The notes under the pieces: model-generated | Told to the model about the DNA's origin: nothing | The model's database searches: none | The model's input: only the letters and a program-made list of their open reading frames with translations | Translations under genes and position numbers: made by a program | DNA from: Mycolicibacterium lacusdiani | GTDB taxonomy: Bacteria > Actinomycetota > Actinomycetes > Mycobacteriales > Mycobacteriaceae | DNA length: 64,000 bases | Reading direction: 5' to 3' | NCBI RefSeq assembly: GCF_021916785.1 | Contig: NZ_JAKCFC010000003.1 | Location: forward strand, 372,001-436,000 | Part shown: positions 35,669 through 45,236 of the stretch, piece after piece | Position numbering within the stretch: position 1 is the first letter of the stretch | Layout of the letters: the number at the start of each line of letters is the position of its first letter

Positions 35669-36811
35669 CTACTCGCGGGCCAGGAGCGCTGCGGCCGTGT
35701 GCGGACCGAGCATGACCACCGCCCACTCCCGGCACAGCGGATCCGACGACGACAGCGGTACGTAGCGCAGACCCGAGCCGGGGTCGTCCGGCAGGCCCGC
35801 GCCGAAGACGGCCACCAGCGGCAGCCGGGTTGCCAGGTCTTCGTAGCAGGCGTGGGTGGCCGGCGTGAGGTGGCGGCCGCGCTGCAGCGCTGCCATGAGC
35901 ATGGGCGGGTCCGCAGCGTGCCACGCCTGGGTCTCGATGTGCCGCGAGAACGCCACCAGCGTGTCCTTGCGCGCCGTGCGAACGGGGTGTGTCTCCGACA
36001 CCACCTCGAACGGTGACCGCGACTCCACGTCCACCCGGTTGCGCTCGAACGGCATCGGCCACGCCGTCGCCGCGTCGTCGATGGCAGCCGCCTGGCCGAA
36101 CTTGAAGCCCTGACCGAGCGTCGCCCCCAACGCCAGCGCCTGCTCGAGGTGGTCGTCGGTCTCGATGCCCTCGGCAAGAATCACCGCGCCCGTGCGCTCG
36201 TGGTGGGCCAACACCGCTGACATCGTCCGCGCCTGATCGCGCGACGGGTTCGACTGCACCAGAGCCAGATCCAGTTTGACGATGTCCGGGAGAATCACGT
36301 CGAGCAACGCGAGCGAATCCGGATGCGCCCCAACGTCGTCGAGCGCGATGAAGAAGCCGTCGGCGCGAACGTCGGCGAGCTTCCGCAGCAATGCGCGGGG
36401 ATGCGCCAGCAGACTGCGTTCGGTGAACTCGAACGTCACCCGGAAGTGGTCCCGCGCCCGGGCCAACACGGAGAGATCCGTGGGCCCCACGTAGACACTG
36501 GTCGGCTCGCAGTTCACCAGCAGGAGGGTCCCTGTCGGCTGGTGGTCTTGAAGTGCACCGCGCAGGGCCGCCTTGATGCAGGTCAGGTCGAGCCGATCGA
36601 GGTCACCGTGGTCGGTCGCATGCGCGAACACCCGCTGCGGCCGCGGATCGTCGAGCACCGGCCAGCGCGCCAGCGCCTCGAAGCCAATGACCTGCTCATC
36701 AGGCAGCGCGACGATGGGCTGGAAGGCGGGATCGATGCCGATTCCGTCGATTGCGGCATCGAGTCGTCCGACGTCGTCCGACGTCGGAGCACGCGGGTTC
36801 AGTTCGGCCAT
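35669..36811 (-). CDS. EAL-DICT signalling protein 1 (C-terminally truncated)
   Basis: A 380-residue protein: an EAL phosphodiesterase domain (residues 15-240) with FEALARW, NCEP, the Glu in FEFTER, DDVGAHP, VKLDLALV, AEGIE and GQGF all kept, so c-di-GMP hydrolysis is plausible, followed by a DICT sensory domain (KDTLVAFSRHIETQAW). ATG 36811 follows a G-rich box. The protein stops at an in-frame TAG that removes a 39-residue tail still present downstream and conserved in its paralog. It lies opposite the SRPBCC/alcohol dehydrogenase pair, with the paralog on their other side. Confidence 0.88.
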   Translation of the reverse strand: MAELNPRAPTSDDVGRLDAAIDGIGIDPAFQPIVALPDEQVIGFEALARWPVLDDPRPQRVFAHATDHGDLDRLDLTCIKAALRGALQDHQPTGTLLLVNCEPTSVYVGPTDLSVLARARDHFRVTFEFTERSLLAHPRALLRKLADVRADGFFIALDDVGAHPDSLALLDVILPDIVKLDLALVQSNPSRDQARTMSAVLAHHERTGAVILAEGIETDDHLEQALALGATLGQGFKFGQAAAIDDAATAWPMPFERNRVDVESRSPFEVVSETHPVRTARKDTLVAFSRHIETQAWHAADPPMLMAALQRGRHLTPATHACYEDLATRLPLVAVFGAGLPDDPGSGLRYVPLSSSDPLCREWAVVMLGPHTAAALLARE

Positions 36812-36962
36812 GCGGACCCCCTGCCTCGGCCTTCGGCGACACTCCGCATTCACAGCAAACACCAAGGTTCGGCGATTGACCACCCCCTTGACGGGATTGG
36901 GCGCAACGTTTCGCGCATCGGCCCTCGGGTACGCGGACGTCAATGACATTCGAGGAGAAGCG

Positions 36963-37490
36963 ATGAACGTCGTCGACAACGTCAAAGAGCAGCTGAAGCA
37001 CGTCGCGGAGAAGGTGGCCGAGCGCGTCGCCGACGCCGCCACCACGGAGTCCCGGGTGCAGGCCGTCACCATCGGTCGGCCGCGTCATCAAGTGATGGAC
37101 TTCCTCCGGGACCCCGGCCACCTCTCCCAGATCTTCGGCGACATCGCGGTCGTCGAATCCTCCGGCGCGGACCGGCTCCGCTTCGAGTTCGCGGGCGACG
37201 GGTCCGGGGACAAGGCGGGCGAGTGGAACTGCGTCGTCTCGTCCGAAGAGGGCGAACGGCTGCGCTTCGTCGACGTCAACCCCGAGTCCGAGATGGGCAT
37301 CGTCCTGGAGTTCCGCGACGCCCCTCAGCACCGCGGCACCGAGGTCATCGGTCGCATCAACGCGGCCGCCCCGGGGGCGCTCACCGGCCCTCTGCTGTTC
37401 AAGGCGCTGTACCGGGCGCGAGCGCTGCTCATGACCGGCGAACTGCCCACCATCAAGTACAACCCCAGCGCCCGCCCGTCGGATCGCTGA
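36963..37490 (+). CDS. SRPBCC (START/Bet v1-like) family protein
   Basis: A 175-residue protein with an N-terminal amphipathic helix rich in Val/Ala/Lys (residues 1-30), then an SRPBCC fold beginning IGRPRHQVMDFLRDPGHLSQIFGDIAVVE, and a GPLLFKALYRARALLMTGE helix. Such proteins bind hydrophobic ligands. AGGAG stands 6 nt before ATG 36963. It is 12 nt from the alcohol dehydrogenase start and certainly co-transcribed with it. Confidence 0.85.
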   Translation: MNVVDNVKEQLKHVAEKVAERVADAATTESRVQAVTIGRPRHQVMDFLRDPGHLSQIFGDIAVVESSGADRLRFEFAGDGSGDKAGEWNCVVSSEEGERLRFVDVNPESEMGIVLEFRDAPQHRGTEVIGRINAAAPGALTGPLLFKALYRARALLMTGELPTIKYNPSARPSDR

Positions 37491-37502
37491 GAAGGACACG
37501 AC

Positions 37503-38669
37503 ATGAAAGCGCTCGTTTGGAATGGCGTCAACGATCTCGCGTACGAGACCGTCGACGACCCGCAGGTCCTCAACCCCAATGACGTGATCGTGCAGGTGCG
37601 GCTCACCACCACCTGCGGATCCGACCTGCACTTCATCGACGGTTACATCCCCGGCATGCGTGAGGGCGACGTCTTCGGCCACGAATTCATGGGCGAGGTC
37701 ATCGAAGTGGGCCGCGACGTGACCAAGACCAAGGTCGGCGCACGCGTCGTCGTCCCGTCGTTCATCGCGTGCAACCAGTGCTGGTACTGCGACCGCGACC
37801 TGTACTCGCTGTGCGACACCACGAACCCCAACGCCGAACTCCAGGCACCCCTACTCGGCTCCCCCACCGCGGGCATCTACGGCTACACCCACGAATTCGG
37901 CGGGTATGCGGGCTCGCACGCCCAGTACATCCGCGTGCCGTTCGGGGACGTCAACTGCTTCGAGGTGCCCGAGTACGTCACCGACGAGCAGGCCCTGTTC
38001 ATGTCCGACGCCGTGCCGACCGGGTACATGGGCGCCGACTTCTGCAACATCGCCGCCGACGACACCGTCGCGGTGTGGGGTGCGGGCGCCGTCGGTCTGA
38101 TGGCCGCCCGCAGCGCGCTGCTCAACGGGGCGGGCAAAGTGCTCGTCATCGACCGACTGCCCGAACGGCTCACGCTGGCAGAGCGATTGGGCGCCGAGAC
38201 CATCAACTACGCCGAGGTCGACAGCGTCCAGGAGGCGCTGCGGGAGGCCACCGGCGGACGCGGGCCCGACTCGGTGATCGAAGCCGTCGGCATGGAGGCG
38301 CACAGCACCGGCGTGCAGCACGCCTACGACCGCGCCAAGCAGGCCTTGCGCCTCGAGACCGACCGTGCGGCCAGCCTGCGCGAGGCAATCCTAGCGTGCC
38401 GCAAGGGTGGCGTCGTCTCGGTGCTCGGCGTCTTCGGGCTCACCGACAAGTTTCCGATGGGCGCCATCATGAACAAGGGCCTCACCCTGCGGTCGGCGCA
38501 ACAGCACGGCCAGCGCTACATCCCGCAGTTCTTCGACTACGTGCAGCAGGGCGACCTCGACCCGTCGATGCTCATCACGCACGACCTGCCGCTGTCCGAA
38601 GGCGTCCGCGCCTACGACATGTTCAAGAACAAGACCGACGGCTGCATCCGGGTCGCTTTGCGGCCCTAG
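37503..38669 (+). CDS. Zinc-dependent alcohol dehydrogenase, formaldehyde-dehydrogenase-like
   Basis: A 388-residue medium-chain dehydrogenase: catalytic zinc ligands in TTCGSDLHF and GHEFMGEV, structural zinc cysteines in CNQCWYCDRDLYSLC, and the Rossmann WGAGAVGLMAARSA. The long insert around 265-290 (RAKQALRLETDRAASL) is typical of the glutathione-independent formaldehyde dehydrogenase-like branch. Follows the SRPBCC gene by 12 nt. Its stop overlaps the rhomboid-like gene stop on the other strand by 4 nt. Confidence 0.93.
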   Translation: MKALVWNGVNDLAYETVDDPQVLNPNDVIVQVRLTTTCGSDLHFIDGYIPGMREGDVFGHEFMGEVIEVGRDVTKTKVGARVVVPSFIACNQCWYCDRDLYSLCDTTNPNAELQAPLLGSPTAGIYGYTHEFGGYAGSHAQYIRVPFGDVNCFEVPEYVTDEQALFMSDAVPTGYMGADFCNIAADDTVAVWGAGAVGLMAARSALLNGAGKVLVIDRLPERLTLAERLGAETINYAEVDSVQEALREATGGRGPDSVIEAVGMEAHSTGVQHAYDRAKQALRLETDRAASLREAILACRKGGVVSVLGVFGLTDKFPMGAIMNKGLTLRSAQQHGQRYIPQFFDYVQQGDLDPSMLITHDLPLSEGVRAYDMFKNKTDGCIRVALRP

Positions 38670-39298
38670 GAACGCCTTGCGGCGCTTGGCCATTCGTCGG
38701 GCGGATACGGCTTACCCTCGCGATCGGGTGCCGTCGTGCTCGCTGCGAGCCCGACGGTGAAGGCCGTCAGGTGCCCGACCTCGGTGGCGGTCGGCCGTGC
38801 CACGGCGTTGGCGGCGAGTGCGCCGGCGACGACGAGCTGGGTCTGCGCGCGCCACGCGGGCGGGAGGTAGCCCGACAGCGCGCCTGCCACCCCGAGCACG
38901 AAGTAGCTCACGCCGACGTCGCGAGCGTTGACCAGCCGCGACGGTGCGCGGCCCGTGCGGATGCGCAGCCGCAGGTGGCCCTGCCCGACGTAGGTGCCGA
39001 TGAGGTGCGCAGCCGAGCCGACGAGAAGCCAACGGCCCGTGCCCAATCGGCGCTCCGCCGGCCCCACCACCGTCGCGAACACCGGGACGTACGGCCACCA
39101 CCGGCGATCGTCGAGCCAGAACAGGCTCGACACCAGCACCCGCGCGGGCTCCGTCCGAAGCCGGCGCAGGTTCGTCGAGTGCTCGCGCTGCAGACGTCGC
39201 GATCCCAGCCGCCCTGCCGACCGTTGACGCCGCGTCGTCGCGAAGAGGATCGCCAGCCACACCCAACTGAGCGGAACGCCGCGCACCAGCCTCAGCAC
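38666..39298 (-). CDS. Rhomboid-like membrane protein
   Basis: A 210-residue protein with about six hydrophobic segments and motifs of actinobacterial rhomboid-like proteins: RVLVSSLFWLDD, PAERRLGTGRWLLVGSAAHLIGT, DVGVSYFVLGVAGALSG and VGHLTAF. The GVS serine and HLTAF histidine are in the right order for a rhomboid catalytic pair, but activity is unproven. GTG 39298 overlaps the stop of EAL-DICT 2, so it is translationally coupled to it. Confidence 0.75.
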   Translation of the reverse strand: MLRLVRGVPLSWVWLAILFATTRRQRSAGRLGSRRLQREHSTNLRRLRTEPARVLVSSLFWLDDRRWWPYVPVFATVVGPAERRLGTGRWLLVGSAAHLIGTYVGQGHLRLRIRTGRAPSRLVNARDVGVSYFVLGVAGALSGYLPPAWRAQTQLVVAGALAANAVARPTATEVGHLTAFTVGLAASTTAPDREGKPYPPDEWPSAARRS

Positions 39299-40548
39299 AT
39301 GCGGTCCAGCAGGCTCCGCACGCACATCGTCACCAGCGACCGGTCGTGGGTCATCACCACGTCGAACCGACGGTCTCCGTCTTCCAGCTGGGCTTCGGGG
39401 CTGTCGCGCTCGCGGGCGATCAGTGCCGACGCCGTGTGCGGGCCCAGGATGACCACCGTCCACTCCAGCCTGAGCGGATCGTCGGAAGCCAAGGGCACGC
39501 CGCGCACTCCGTGCCCGAGGTCGTCGGGCAGGTCCTCGCCAAAGACGGCTACGAGGGGCAGTTCGGCCGCCATTGCCTGATACTTGGCCTTCGTTGCCTG
39601 CGTGAAATACTTCGCGCGCTGCAGTGCGGTCATCAGCATCGGCGGGTCGACGGCGTGACGGGCCTGGCTCTCGATGTGCCGCGAGAACGCCAGCAGCGTC
39701 TTCTTGCGGGCGGTCCGCGGCTCGAGCGACCGCGACGCGAGGTCGAACGGCGACTGGGAGTCAACGGCCACGACGTTGCGCTCCGATGGCATCGACCACG
39801 GCGCCGCGTCGCCGTGCTCGTCGAGCGCACGGGCGTGGCCGTACTTGTATCCCTGCCCCAGGTCGGCGCCAAGCGCCAGCGCCTGTTCGAGGTGGTGGTC
39901 GTTCTCGATGCCCTCGGCGAGGATCACCGCGCCGGTGCGTTCGTGATGGGCGAGCACCGCCGACAGCGTCCGGGCTTGGTCGCGTGAGGGGTCCGACTGC
40001 ACCAGAGCGAGATCGAGCTTGACGATGTCGGGACGGACGACGTCGAGCATCGCCAGCGAGTCCGGGTGTGCACCAACGTCGTCGAGAGCAATCAAGAAGC
40101 CGTCGGCGCGGATCTGCGCCAGCTTGCGCAACAGCGCCTGCGGGTGCGCCAGCAGACTGCGCTCGGTGAACTCGAACGTGACCACGAGGCGGTCGCGGGC
40201 CAACGCCAACACCTGATCGTCGGCCGGCCCGACGTAGGTGCTGGTGGGTTCGCAGTTGATCAGCAGCATGGTGCCGGGCGCCAGGTGATTGCGCAGTGCG
40301 AGGTCGATCCCCGCGACGATGCACGACTGGTCGAGACCGTCGAGGCCGCCGTGGGTCGCAGCGTGCTCGAACACGGCCTGCGGGTGGGGGTCGTCGAGCG
40401 ACGGCCACCGCGCCAGCGCCTCGTAACCGACCGTGACGCCGTCCGGCAGCGCGACGATCGGCTGGTACGCCGGGACGATGCCGACGCCTGCGACCGCGTC
40501 GTCGAGACGGCCAACGGCCACCGAAGCCTGCGCCTGCAACCTGGCCAC
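39292..40548 (-). CDS. EAL-DICT signalling protein 2
   Basis: A 418-residue paralog of the protein at 35669-36811, with the EAL active-site set (YEALARW, NCEP, FEFTER, DDVGAHP, VKLDLALV, AEGIE, GQGY) and a DICT domain. The C-terminal tail RRFDVVMTHDRSLVTMCVRSLL is intact here. The start was placed at GTG 40548, which follows an AAGGGGGGGG box by 3-4 nt; the upstream GTG at 40569 is the alternative. Co-transcribed with the rhomboid-like gene. Two such proteins within 5 kb suggest a local tandem duplication split by the SRPBCC/dehydrogenase unit. Confidence 0.88.
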   Translation of the reverse strand: MARLQAQASVAVGRLDDAVAGVGIVPAYQPIVALPDGVTVGYEALARWPSLDDPHPQAVFEHAATHGGLDGLDQSCIVAGIDLALRNHLAPGTMLLINCEPTSTYVGPADDQVLALARDRLVVTFEFTERSLLAHPQALLRKLAQIRADGFLIALDDVGAHPDSLAMLDVVRPDIVKLDLALVQSDPSRDQARTLSAVLAHHERTGAVILAEGIENDHHLEQALALGADLGQGYKYGHARALDEHGDAAPWSMPSERNVVAVDSQSPFDLASRSLEPRTARKKTLLAFSRHIESQARHAVDPPMLMTALQRAKYFTQATKAKYQAMAAELPLVAVFGEDLPDDLGHGVRGVPLASDDPLRLEWTVVILGPHTASALIARERDSPEAQLEDGDRRFDVVMTHDRSLVTMCVRSLLDRMC

Positions 40549-40684
40549 GAGCCCCCCCCTTGGTTGCACGTCGTGTGCCCAATCGCGGATGCAGCAAACA
40601 TCGCCGGGCTCTCTCGCGATACTAGGTGGTCATCGCGGGCGCGGCCCGCCGCGGAATGTGACGATTTGGTGCCCGAGGGCGGTG

Positions 40685-42040
40685 CTACCGGCCGCCCGGG
40701 TAGGTCGCGGCGGCGAGGGCGAGGATCTCCTCGCGGTCGGCAGCCAGCAGGAACCCGGCCGCGATCGCCGTGTCCAGGGCGTCGGTGAACCGGCCGAGGT
40801 AGTCAGCGGGGCCGCCCGGGTAGAGCCGGGCGAGCGTATCGGCGTCGAACACCTCGCCGGAACCGAACAGCAGCGCCATCACGTTGGCCGTCGCCCCGCC
40901 GCCCGGCGGAAGACCCGAGGTTCGCGCCACGGGCACGTCGACCCACGGCGTGCGGACTCCGCCCGCGGCCAAGCCGTTCTCGTCGAGGACGAGTTCGGCG
41001 GCATCGGTCAGCTCGATCGGCGAGGCGCAGGGTGGCGTGGCGCCGGTGCGCACCCATTCGACGAGCCGCGCGATCGCGGCCTGCAGCACGTAGTGGTGCT
41101 GCGGCGCGAAGTTGACGGCGTACGGCAACTGCTGGCCCATCAGCGACCGCGTCGGCGCGTAGGCCGCGACCAGGTCAGCCAGCGGCGCGGCGCCGGAATC
41201 GATGAAGCCCACGTTGATCGTGTAGTTGTCGGCGTGCGCGGTACCCGGGATCTCCCACACGCGCAGGCATTCCGAGTCGGGTTGTCGCGCAACGAAATAA
41301 CCAGCCCGCACGCCGCCGACGAGATCGGTCTCGGTGATCACCGTCTGCACCGGCACTCGCAACTCGTCGACGAACGGCACCGCCTGCTGATCGCCGGCAT
41401 CGTCGAAGATCGAACTGCCGTCCAGCGGCGCTGCCGGGCCGAACCGGGAGTGCACCAAGAACCCGTCGTAGACCGCGGCCTGCGCGTCGACCACGTTGAC
41501 GTACGTCGTGAGGAACAGCGCGGACTGCGACTCCCCCACCGCCAGAATGGTTTCCGGCGTCACGCCGCCCAGGACGTCGGCGTCGCGCACCACACGTCCG
41601 ACCTGGCTGAACACGTCGTACGCATAGGCGTCGCCGGGATGGCGCAGTGCCGAATACCGTTGCGGATTCTGCGTCTTGAGCGACATGTCCATGCCGAGGC
41701 TGGCGCCGCCCTCGATCCCGACCCGCTGCGCGGACACCGCGACGTAGGCATGACCCGCGCGGACGATCTCGCGGTGCGCCATGAACCACACCGCGGGCGC
41801 ATCCAGACCGCCGCTGACGTTGAGCCACTCCACGATCACCGTTCCGCTGAACCGCGCCGGGTCGGTGGGCGTCAGCGCGACGATGCGCGTGGTGTAGTCG
41901 GCGTCGGAGGACATCTCCGCAGAAGCGGCAGCGCCCGAGACGAAGAACTCCTCGGCGCGATAGCCGACCGTGCCCAGGTCGTATGCGCCGAGCAGCAGGT
42001 TCGGCACACCGGGCACCGGCGTGACGACCGGGTCGCTCAC
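40685..42040 (-). CDS. Alpha/beta hydrolase domain protein (Abhydrolase_10 type)
   Basis: A 451-residue protein with a nucleophile elbow VGESQSA (serine near 168) and the family segments VIVEWLNVSGGLDAP and AHREIVRAGHAYVAVSAQRVGIEG. No signal peptide is visible, so it should be cytoplasmic; ester or lactone hydrolysis is the likely chemistry, substrate unknown. The gene starts 4 nt after the stop of the kinase upstream, so both belong to one transcript. Confidence 0.8.
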   Translation of the reverse strand: MSDPVVTPVPGVPNLLLGAYDLGTVGYRAEEFFVSGAAASAEMSSDADYTTRIVALTPTDPARFSGTVIVEWLNVSGGLDAPAVWFMAHREIVRAGHAYVAVSAQRVGIEGGASLGMDMSLKTQNPQRYSALRHPGDAYAYDVFSQVGRVVRDADVLGGVTPETILAVGESQSALFLTTYVNVVDAQAAVYDGFLVHSRFGPAAPLDGSSIFDDAGDQQAVPFVDELRVPVQTVITETDLVGGVRAGYFVARQPDSECLRVWEIPGTAHADNYTINVGFIDSGAAPLADLVAAYAPTRSLMGQQLPYAVNFAPQHHYVLQAAIARLVEWVRTGATPPCASPIELTDAAELVLDENGLAAGGVRTPWVDVPVARTSGLPPGGGATANVMALLFGSGEVFDADTLARLYPGGPADYLGRFTDALDTAIAAGFLLAADREEILALAAATYPGGR

Positions 42041-42044
42041 TCGA

Positions 42045-43853
42045 TCACCCAGCGGCGGCGTTGATCGTCGGCGCGTCGATCATGCCCTTCTCGACACCCC
42101 ACATCGTGGCGATCGTGCGGTACTCGCCGGTGGCGATGAGGTGCTCGACAGCCAACCGCAACGACTCGGCGAGCGGCGAGCCCTTCGCGACGGGATAGCC
42201 GTACGGCGCCACGTCGAAGATCTCGCCTGCCGGCTCCAGCGCGCCCGCACTGAGTTTCACCGCGAAGCCCGTGACCGGGGAGTCGGCCGACATCGCCTCG
42301 ACGTCACCGGCGACGAGCGCCTGCGTCAGGTCGTCCTGGCGGCTGTAGACCACGATGTCGATCGGCGCCAGCCCGGCGGCCGTACAGGTGGCGCTCTTGG
42401 CGGGCAGCTCGGTGGTCTCCTGGATCGTCGCGAACTGCACGCCCACCCGCAGCCCGCACGCCGCGTCCGGGTCGACGGACCCGCCTGCCCGTTGGGCCCA
42501 CAGCGTGCCCGCCTGGAAGTACGTCACGAAGTCGACGGTCTTCTCCCGTTCGGCAGTGTCGGTGATCGACGACATCCCGACGTTGAAGCTGCCGCCACCG
42601 ACCGAGGGCATGATGCTCTCGAACGCGGTCTCGCGGTAATCCGCCGACAGCCCGAGCACGCGCGTGATCGCATTCATCAGGTCGACGTCGAAGCCGACGA
42701 TCTTGCCGGAGGAATCCTCGAACTCGTTGGGCGCGTAGGGCGTATTGACCCCGATCACCAGTCGGCCCGTGGCACGGACGTCCGGCGGCACTGTCGCGGC
42801 GATCTGGGGCACCGCGCCGTCGGGCGCCACCGCGGGCACCGTCGACTCGGCCACTCCGACCGGTTGGGTTCCCCGGGCTTGCGACCCCCACAGCTGCCAC
42901 GCCCCGAACGCGCACAGGCCGGCCAGCACCACGGCGGCGCTCGACACCGCCAGCGCCCGCCACGGCGCGGGGTGGTGGCCGGTCGGCACGGGTGCGGAAT
43001 GCCGTCCGCTGGTCCGGATCGAACGCGCCCGCGGGACCGGTGCGGTCAACGCCCGCCGCGCAGCGCCCGCCAGCTGGGCCGCGGTCTGGTACCGCTTGAT
43101 CGGCTTCTTCGCCATGCCCGTGGCGATCACGTCGTCGAACGCGCCCAACTTCGGGTCGCTGGCCGACGGCTTCGGTGGCGGCGACATCATGTGCCCGGCG
43201 ATCTGCTGCTCGAGGCTGTCGGCCTGATACGGCCGCACGCCGGTGAGCAGCTCGTAGAGCACGCATGCCAGCGCGTAGGTGTCCGCACGGCCGTCGATCG
43301 GCCCGCCCTCGAACCGCTCCGGCGCCATGTAGCCCAACGTGCCCAGGGTGTTGCCCGCCGTCGTCATCCCCGCTTCGCCCGCGGTGCGCACCAGGCCGAA
43401 GTCGATGAGGTAGGCGAAGTCCCGGTCGGTCAGCAGGATGTTCGACGGCTTGACGTCGCGATGGATCAGACCCTTGGCGTGCGCGGCGTCCAGTGCGCCG
43501 GCGACCTGTTCGATCACCGACACCGCCGTCGCGGGATCGAGCGGCTTCTTGTCCTCCGCCAGGATCGCGCCGAGCGTGCGGCCCTCGATCAGCTGCATGT
43601 CGAGGTAGAGCCTGCCGTCGATCTCGCCGTAGCCGTGGATGGGGACGACGTGCGGGTCGTTCACGCCCGCAGCGGCCTGGGATTCGCGGCGGAACCGCTG
43701 CTGGAAGACCTCGTCGGTGGCCATGTGCGGCGGCAGGACCTTGAGCGCGACGACGCGGTCGGTCCTGGTGTCGTAGGCCCGATAGACCTCGCCCATTCCG
43801 CCCCGGCCCAGCAGCATCTGCAACTGGTAATGCCCGAAAGGTGTCGCATCCAC
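42045..43853 (-). CDS. Ser/Thr kinase with extracellular amino-acid-binding-protein domain
   Basis: A 602-residue receptor kinase. Residues 8-265 are the kinase (GRGGMGEVY, K38, HRD 131-133, DFG 151-153, MAPERF). A membrane helix lies at about 300-322. Residues 355-600 are a type 3 periplasmic solute-binding domain (RLVIGVNTPYAPNEF, GFDVDLMNAI, MSSITDTAERE, DFVTYFQAG), the fold of GlnH-type amino acid receptors. This suggests direct coupling of outside amino-acid sensing to cytoplasmic phosphorylation. No transporter genes are adjacent. Leads an operon with the alpha/beta hydrolase. Confidence 0.9.
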   Translation of the reverse strand: MDATPFGHYQLQMLLGRGGMGEVYRAYDTRTDRVVALKVLPPHMATDEVFQQRFRRESQAAAGVNDPHVVPIHGYGEIDGRLYLDMQLIEGRTLGAILAEDKKPLDPATAVSVIEQVAGALDAAHAKGLIHRDVKPSNILLTDRDFAYLIDFGLVRTAGEAGMTTAGNTLGTLGYMAPERFEGGPIDGRADTYALACVLYELLTGVRPYQADSLEQQIAGHMMSPPPKPSASDPKLGAFDDVIATGMAKKPIKRYQTAAQLAGAARRALTAPVPRARSIRTSGRHSAPVPTGHHPAPWRALAVSSAAVVLAGLCAFGAWQLWGSQARGTQPVGVAESTVPAVAPDGAVPQIAATVPPDVRATGRLVIGVNTPYAPNEFEDSSGKIVGFDVDLMNAITRVLGLSADYRETAFESIMPSVGGGSFNVGMSSITDTAEREKTVDFVTYFQAGTLWAQRAGGSVDPDAACGLRVGVQFATIQETTELPAKSATCTAAGLAPIDIVVYSRQDDLTQALVAGDVEAMSADSPVTGFAVKLSAGALEPAGEIFDVAPYGYPVAKGSPLAESLRLAVEHLIATGEYRTIATMWGVEKGMIDAPTINAAAG

Positions 43854-43962
43854 CGTAGAAACTCCTCGGCTGCGGCCAGTCGGTGTGTCGAGGAGAAGTT
43901 ACCGCACAATCCGTCGAGTCGACGAGGAACTAGGCAGTCCTTGCCAGTTTCGGGCCCGCCTC

Positions 43963-45096
43963 TCAGCTCGCGGCGTGCGGGTACTCGGCCTCGCGCTTCT
44001 GGAACTCGAGGATCTCGGGGTTGGCGATGACGCCATCCTGGATCTCGATGGCGCGCTGAATCGTCTGATCGTCGCGCCACGCCTGCGGGCCGTCGAGCAC
44101 CGTGGGCAGATACGGGATGAGCGCCGCGCTGATCTCCCACGTCGCGGCGTTCCACAGGTACGACGGGCTGTGATCGACGGCGTAGTAGGTGACGTTGTCT
44201 CCGACGACGAAGCTCGGCGACCCAAACGACGTCGGCGTCGCCCAGCTGAAGCCCATGCCCTCGTCGCAGGAGACGTCGACGATGAGGCTGCCCGGCCGGA
44301 ACGAGGCCAGGTCGTCCTCGGTCAGAAAGATCAGCGGAGCATTGGGGTCCTGCAGCACGCAGTTCACGACGATGTCGTGCCCGGCGAGGAACGGCTCCAG
44401 CGGCACGCGCCCGTCGTCGGTGAGCGCGAAGCTGCCGTCGTCGCCGCTCTCGAACTGCACGATGTTGGCCGAGTGGATCGGGTTGGCCACCTCGGCGACG
44501 TTGCGGTTGGTCAGCACGTCGACGTCGACGACCCCGTGGGCGTGCAGACCGGTCACCGCACCGCGCGCGGTGGCGCCGAACCCGATGACCGCCGCCCGCA
44601 TCCGTCGCCCGTAGGTGCCCGTCGAGCCGAGGAGCGACAGGGCGTGCAGCACCGAGCAGTAGCCGGCCATCTCGTTGTTCTTGTGGAAGACGTGCAGCTT
44701 GAAGGCGCCGTCCTCGCTCCACAAGTTCATCGCCTCGAACGCGATCAGCGTCAGCTTGCGGTCGATCGCCTGCTGCGTGAGTTCGCGGTCCTGCACGCAG
44801 TGCGGCCAGCCCCACAGCACCTGACCGTCGCGCAGCTCGGCCAGATCCCTGGCGTCGGGCTTGGCCAGCAGGATCACGTCGCACTCGGCGATCAGCTCGG
44901 CGCGCGAACGCGTCCCCGCGACGTGGCGCTCGAGCTGTTCGTCGCTGAAGCCGAAGCGCTCGCCGTAACCCCGTTCGAGGTAGATGCGACTGAGAACGTC
45001 GGCGTCGATGCGGTCGAGGTGCTCCGGGTGGATCGGCAGGCGGTGCTCGTTCTCCTTGCGGGTGTTGGCAATGACACCGAGGGTCAACTGGTCCAC
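43963..45096 (-). CDS. N5-(carboxyethyl)ornithine synthase-like dehydrogenase
   Basis: A 377-residue protein of the alanine dehydrogenase/transhydrogenase-like fold: LGVIANTRKENEHRLPIHPEHL at the N terminus, a Rossmann segment AAVIGFGATARGAV, and the DVSCDEGMGFSWA and VDHSPSYLW segments typical of carboxyethylornithine synthase homologs. It would condense pyruvate with an amino acid amine using NAD(P)H, or be a related opine-forming enzyme. GTG 45096 follows a GGAGG box by 4 nt. The 150 nt upstream holds the divergent thiolase control region. Confidence 0.85.
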   Translation of the reverse strand: MDQLTLGVIANTRKENEHRLPIHPEHLDRIDADVLSRIYLERGYGERFGFSDEQLERHVAGTRSRAELIAECDVILLAKPDARDLAELRDGQVLWGWPHCVQDRELTQQAIDRKLTLIAFEAMNLWSEDGAFKLHVFHKNNEMAGYCSVLHALSLLGSTGTYGRRMRAAVIGFGATARGAVTGLHAHGVVDVDVLTNRNVAEVANPIHSANIVQFESGDDGSFALTDDGRVPLEPFLAGHDIVVNCVLQDPNAPLIFLTEDDLASFRPGSLIVDVSCDEGMGFSWATPTSFGSPSFVVGDNVTYYAVDHSPSYLWNAATWEISAALIPYLPTVLDGPQAWRDDQTIQRAIEIQDGVIANPEILEFQKREAEYPHAAS

Positions 45097-45236
45097 GGAT
45101 CCTCCAGGGATTGGCGTCGGGCCGGCGGCGCGCGATGGCATGCCACGGCGGTGACCAGCCTATGCCGCGCCCGAGGCGCCGGAACGCCCGCGGGCGAGAA
45201 CGCGTTCCCAAACCCGGCGTGGTAGACCGGTGAGCA

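Noticed and set aside
37769..39580. 603-codon plus-strand open frame, Arg-rich
   Set aside because: It lies in an alternative frame over the dehydrogenase and antisense to the rhomboid-like and EAL-DICT genes. Composition (Arg/Pro/Ala) is that of a high-GC shadow frame.
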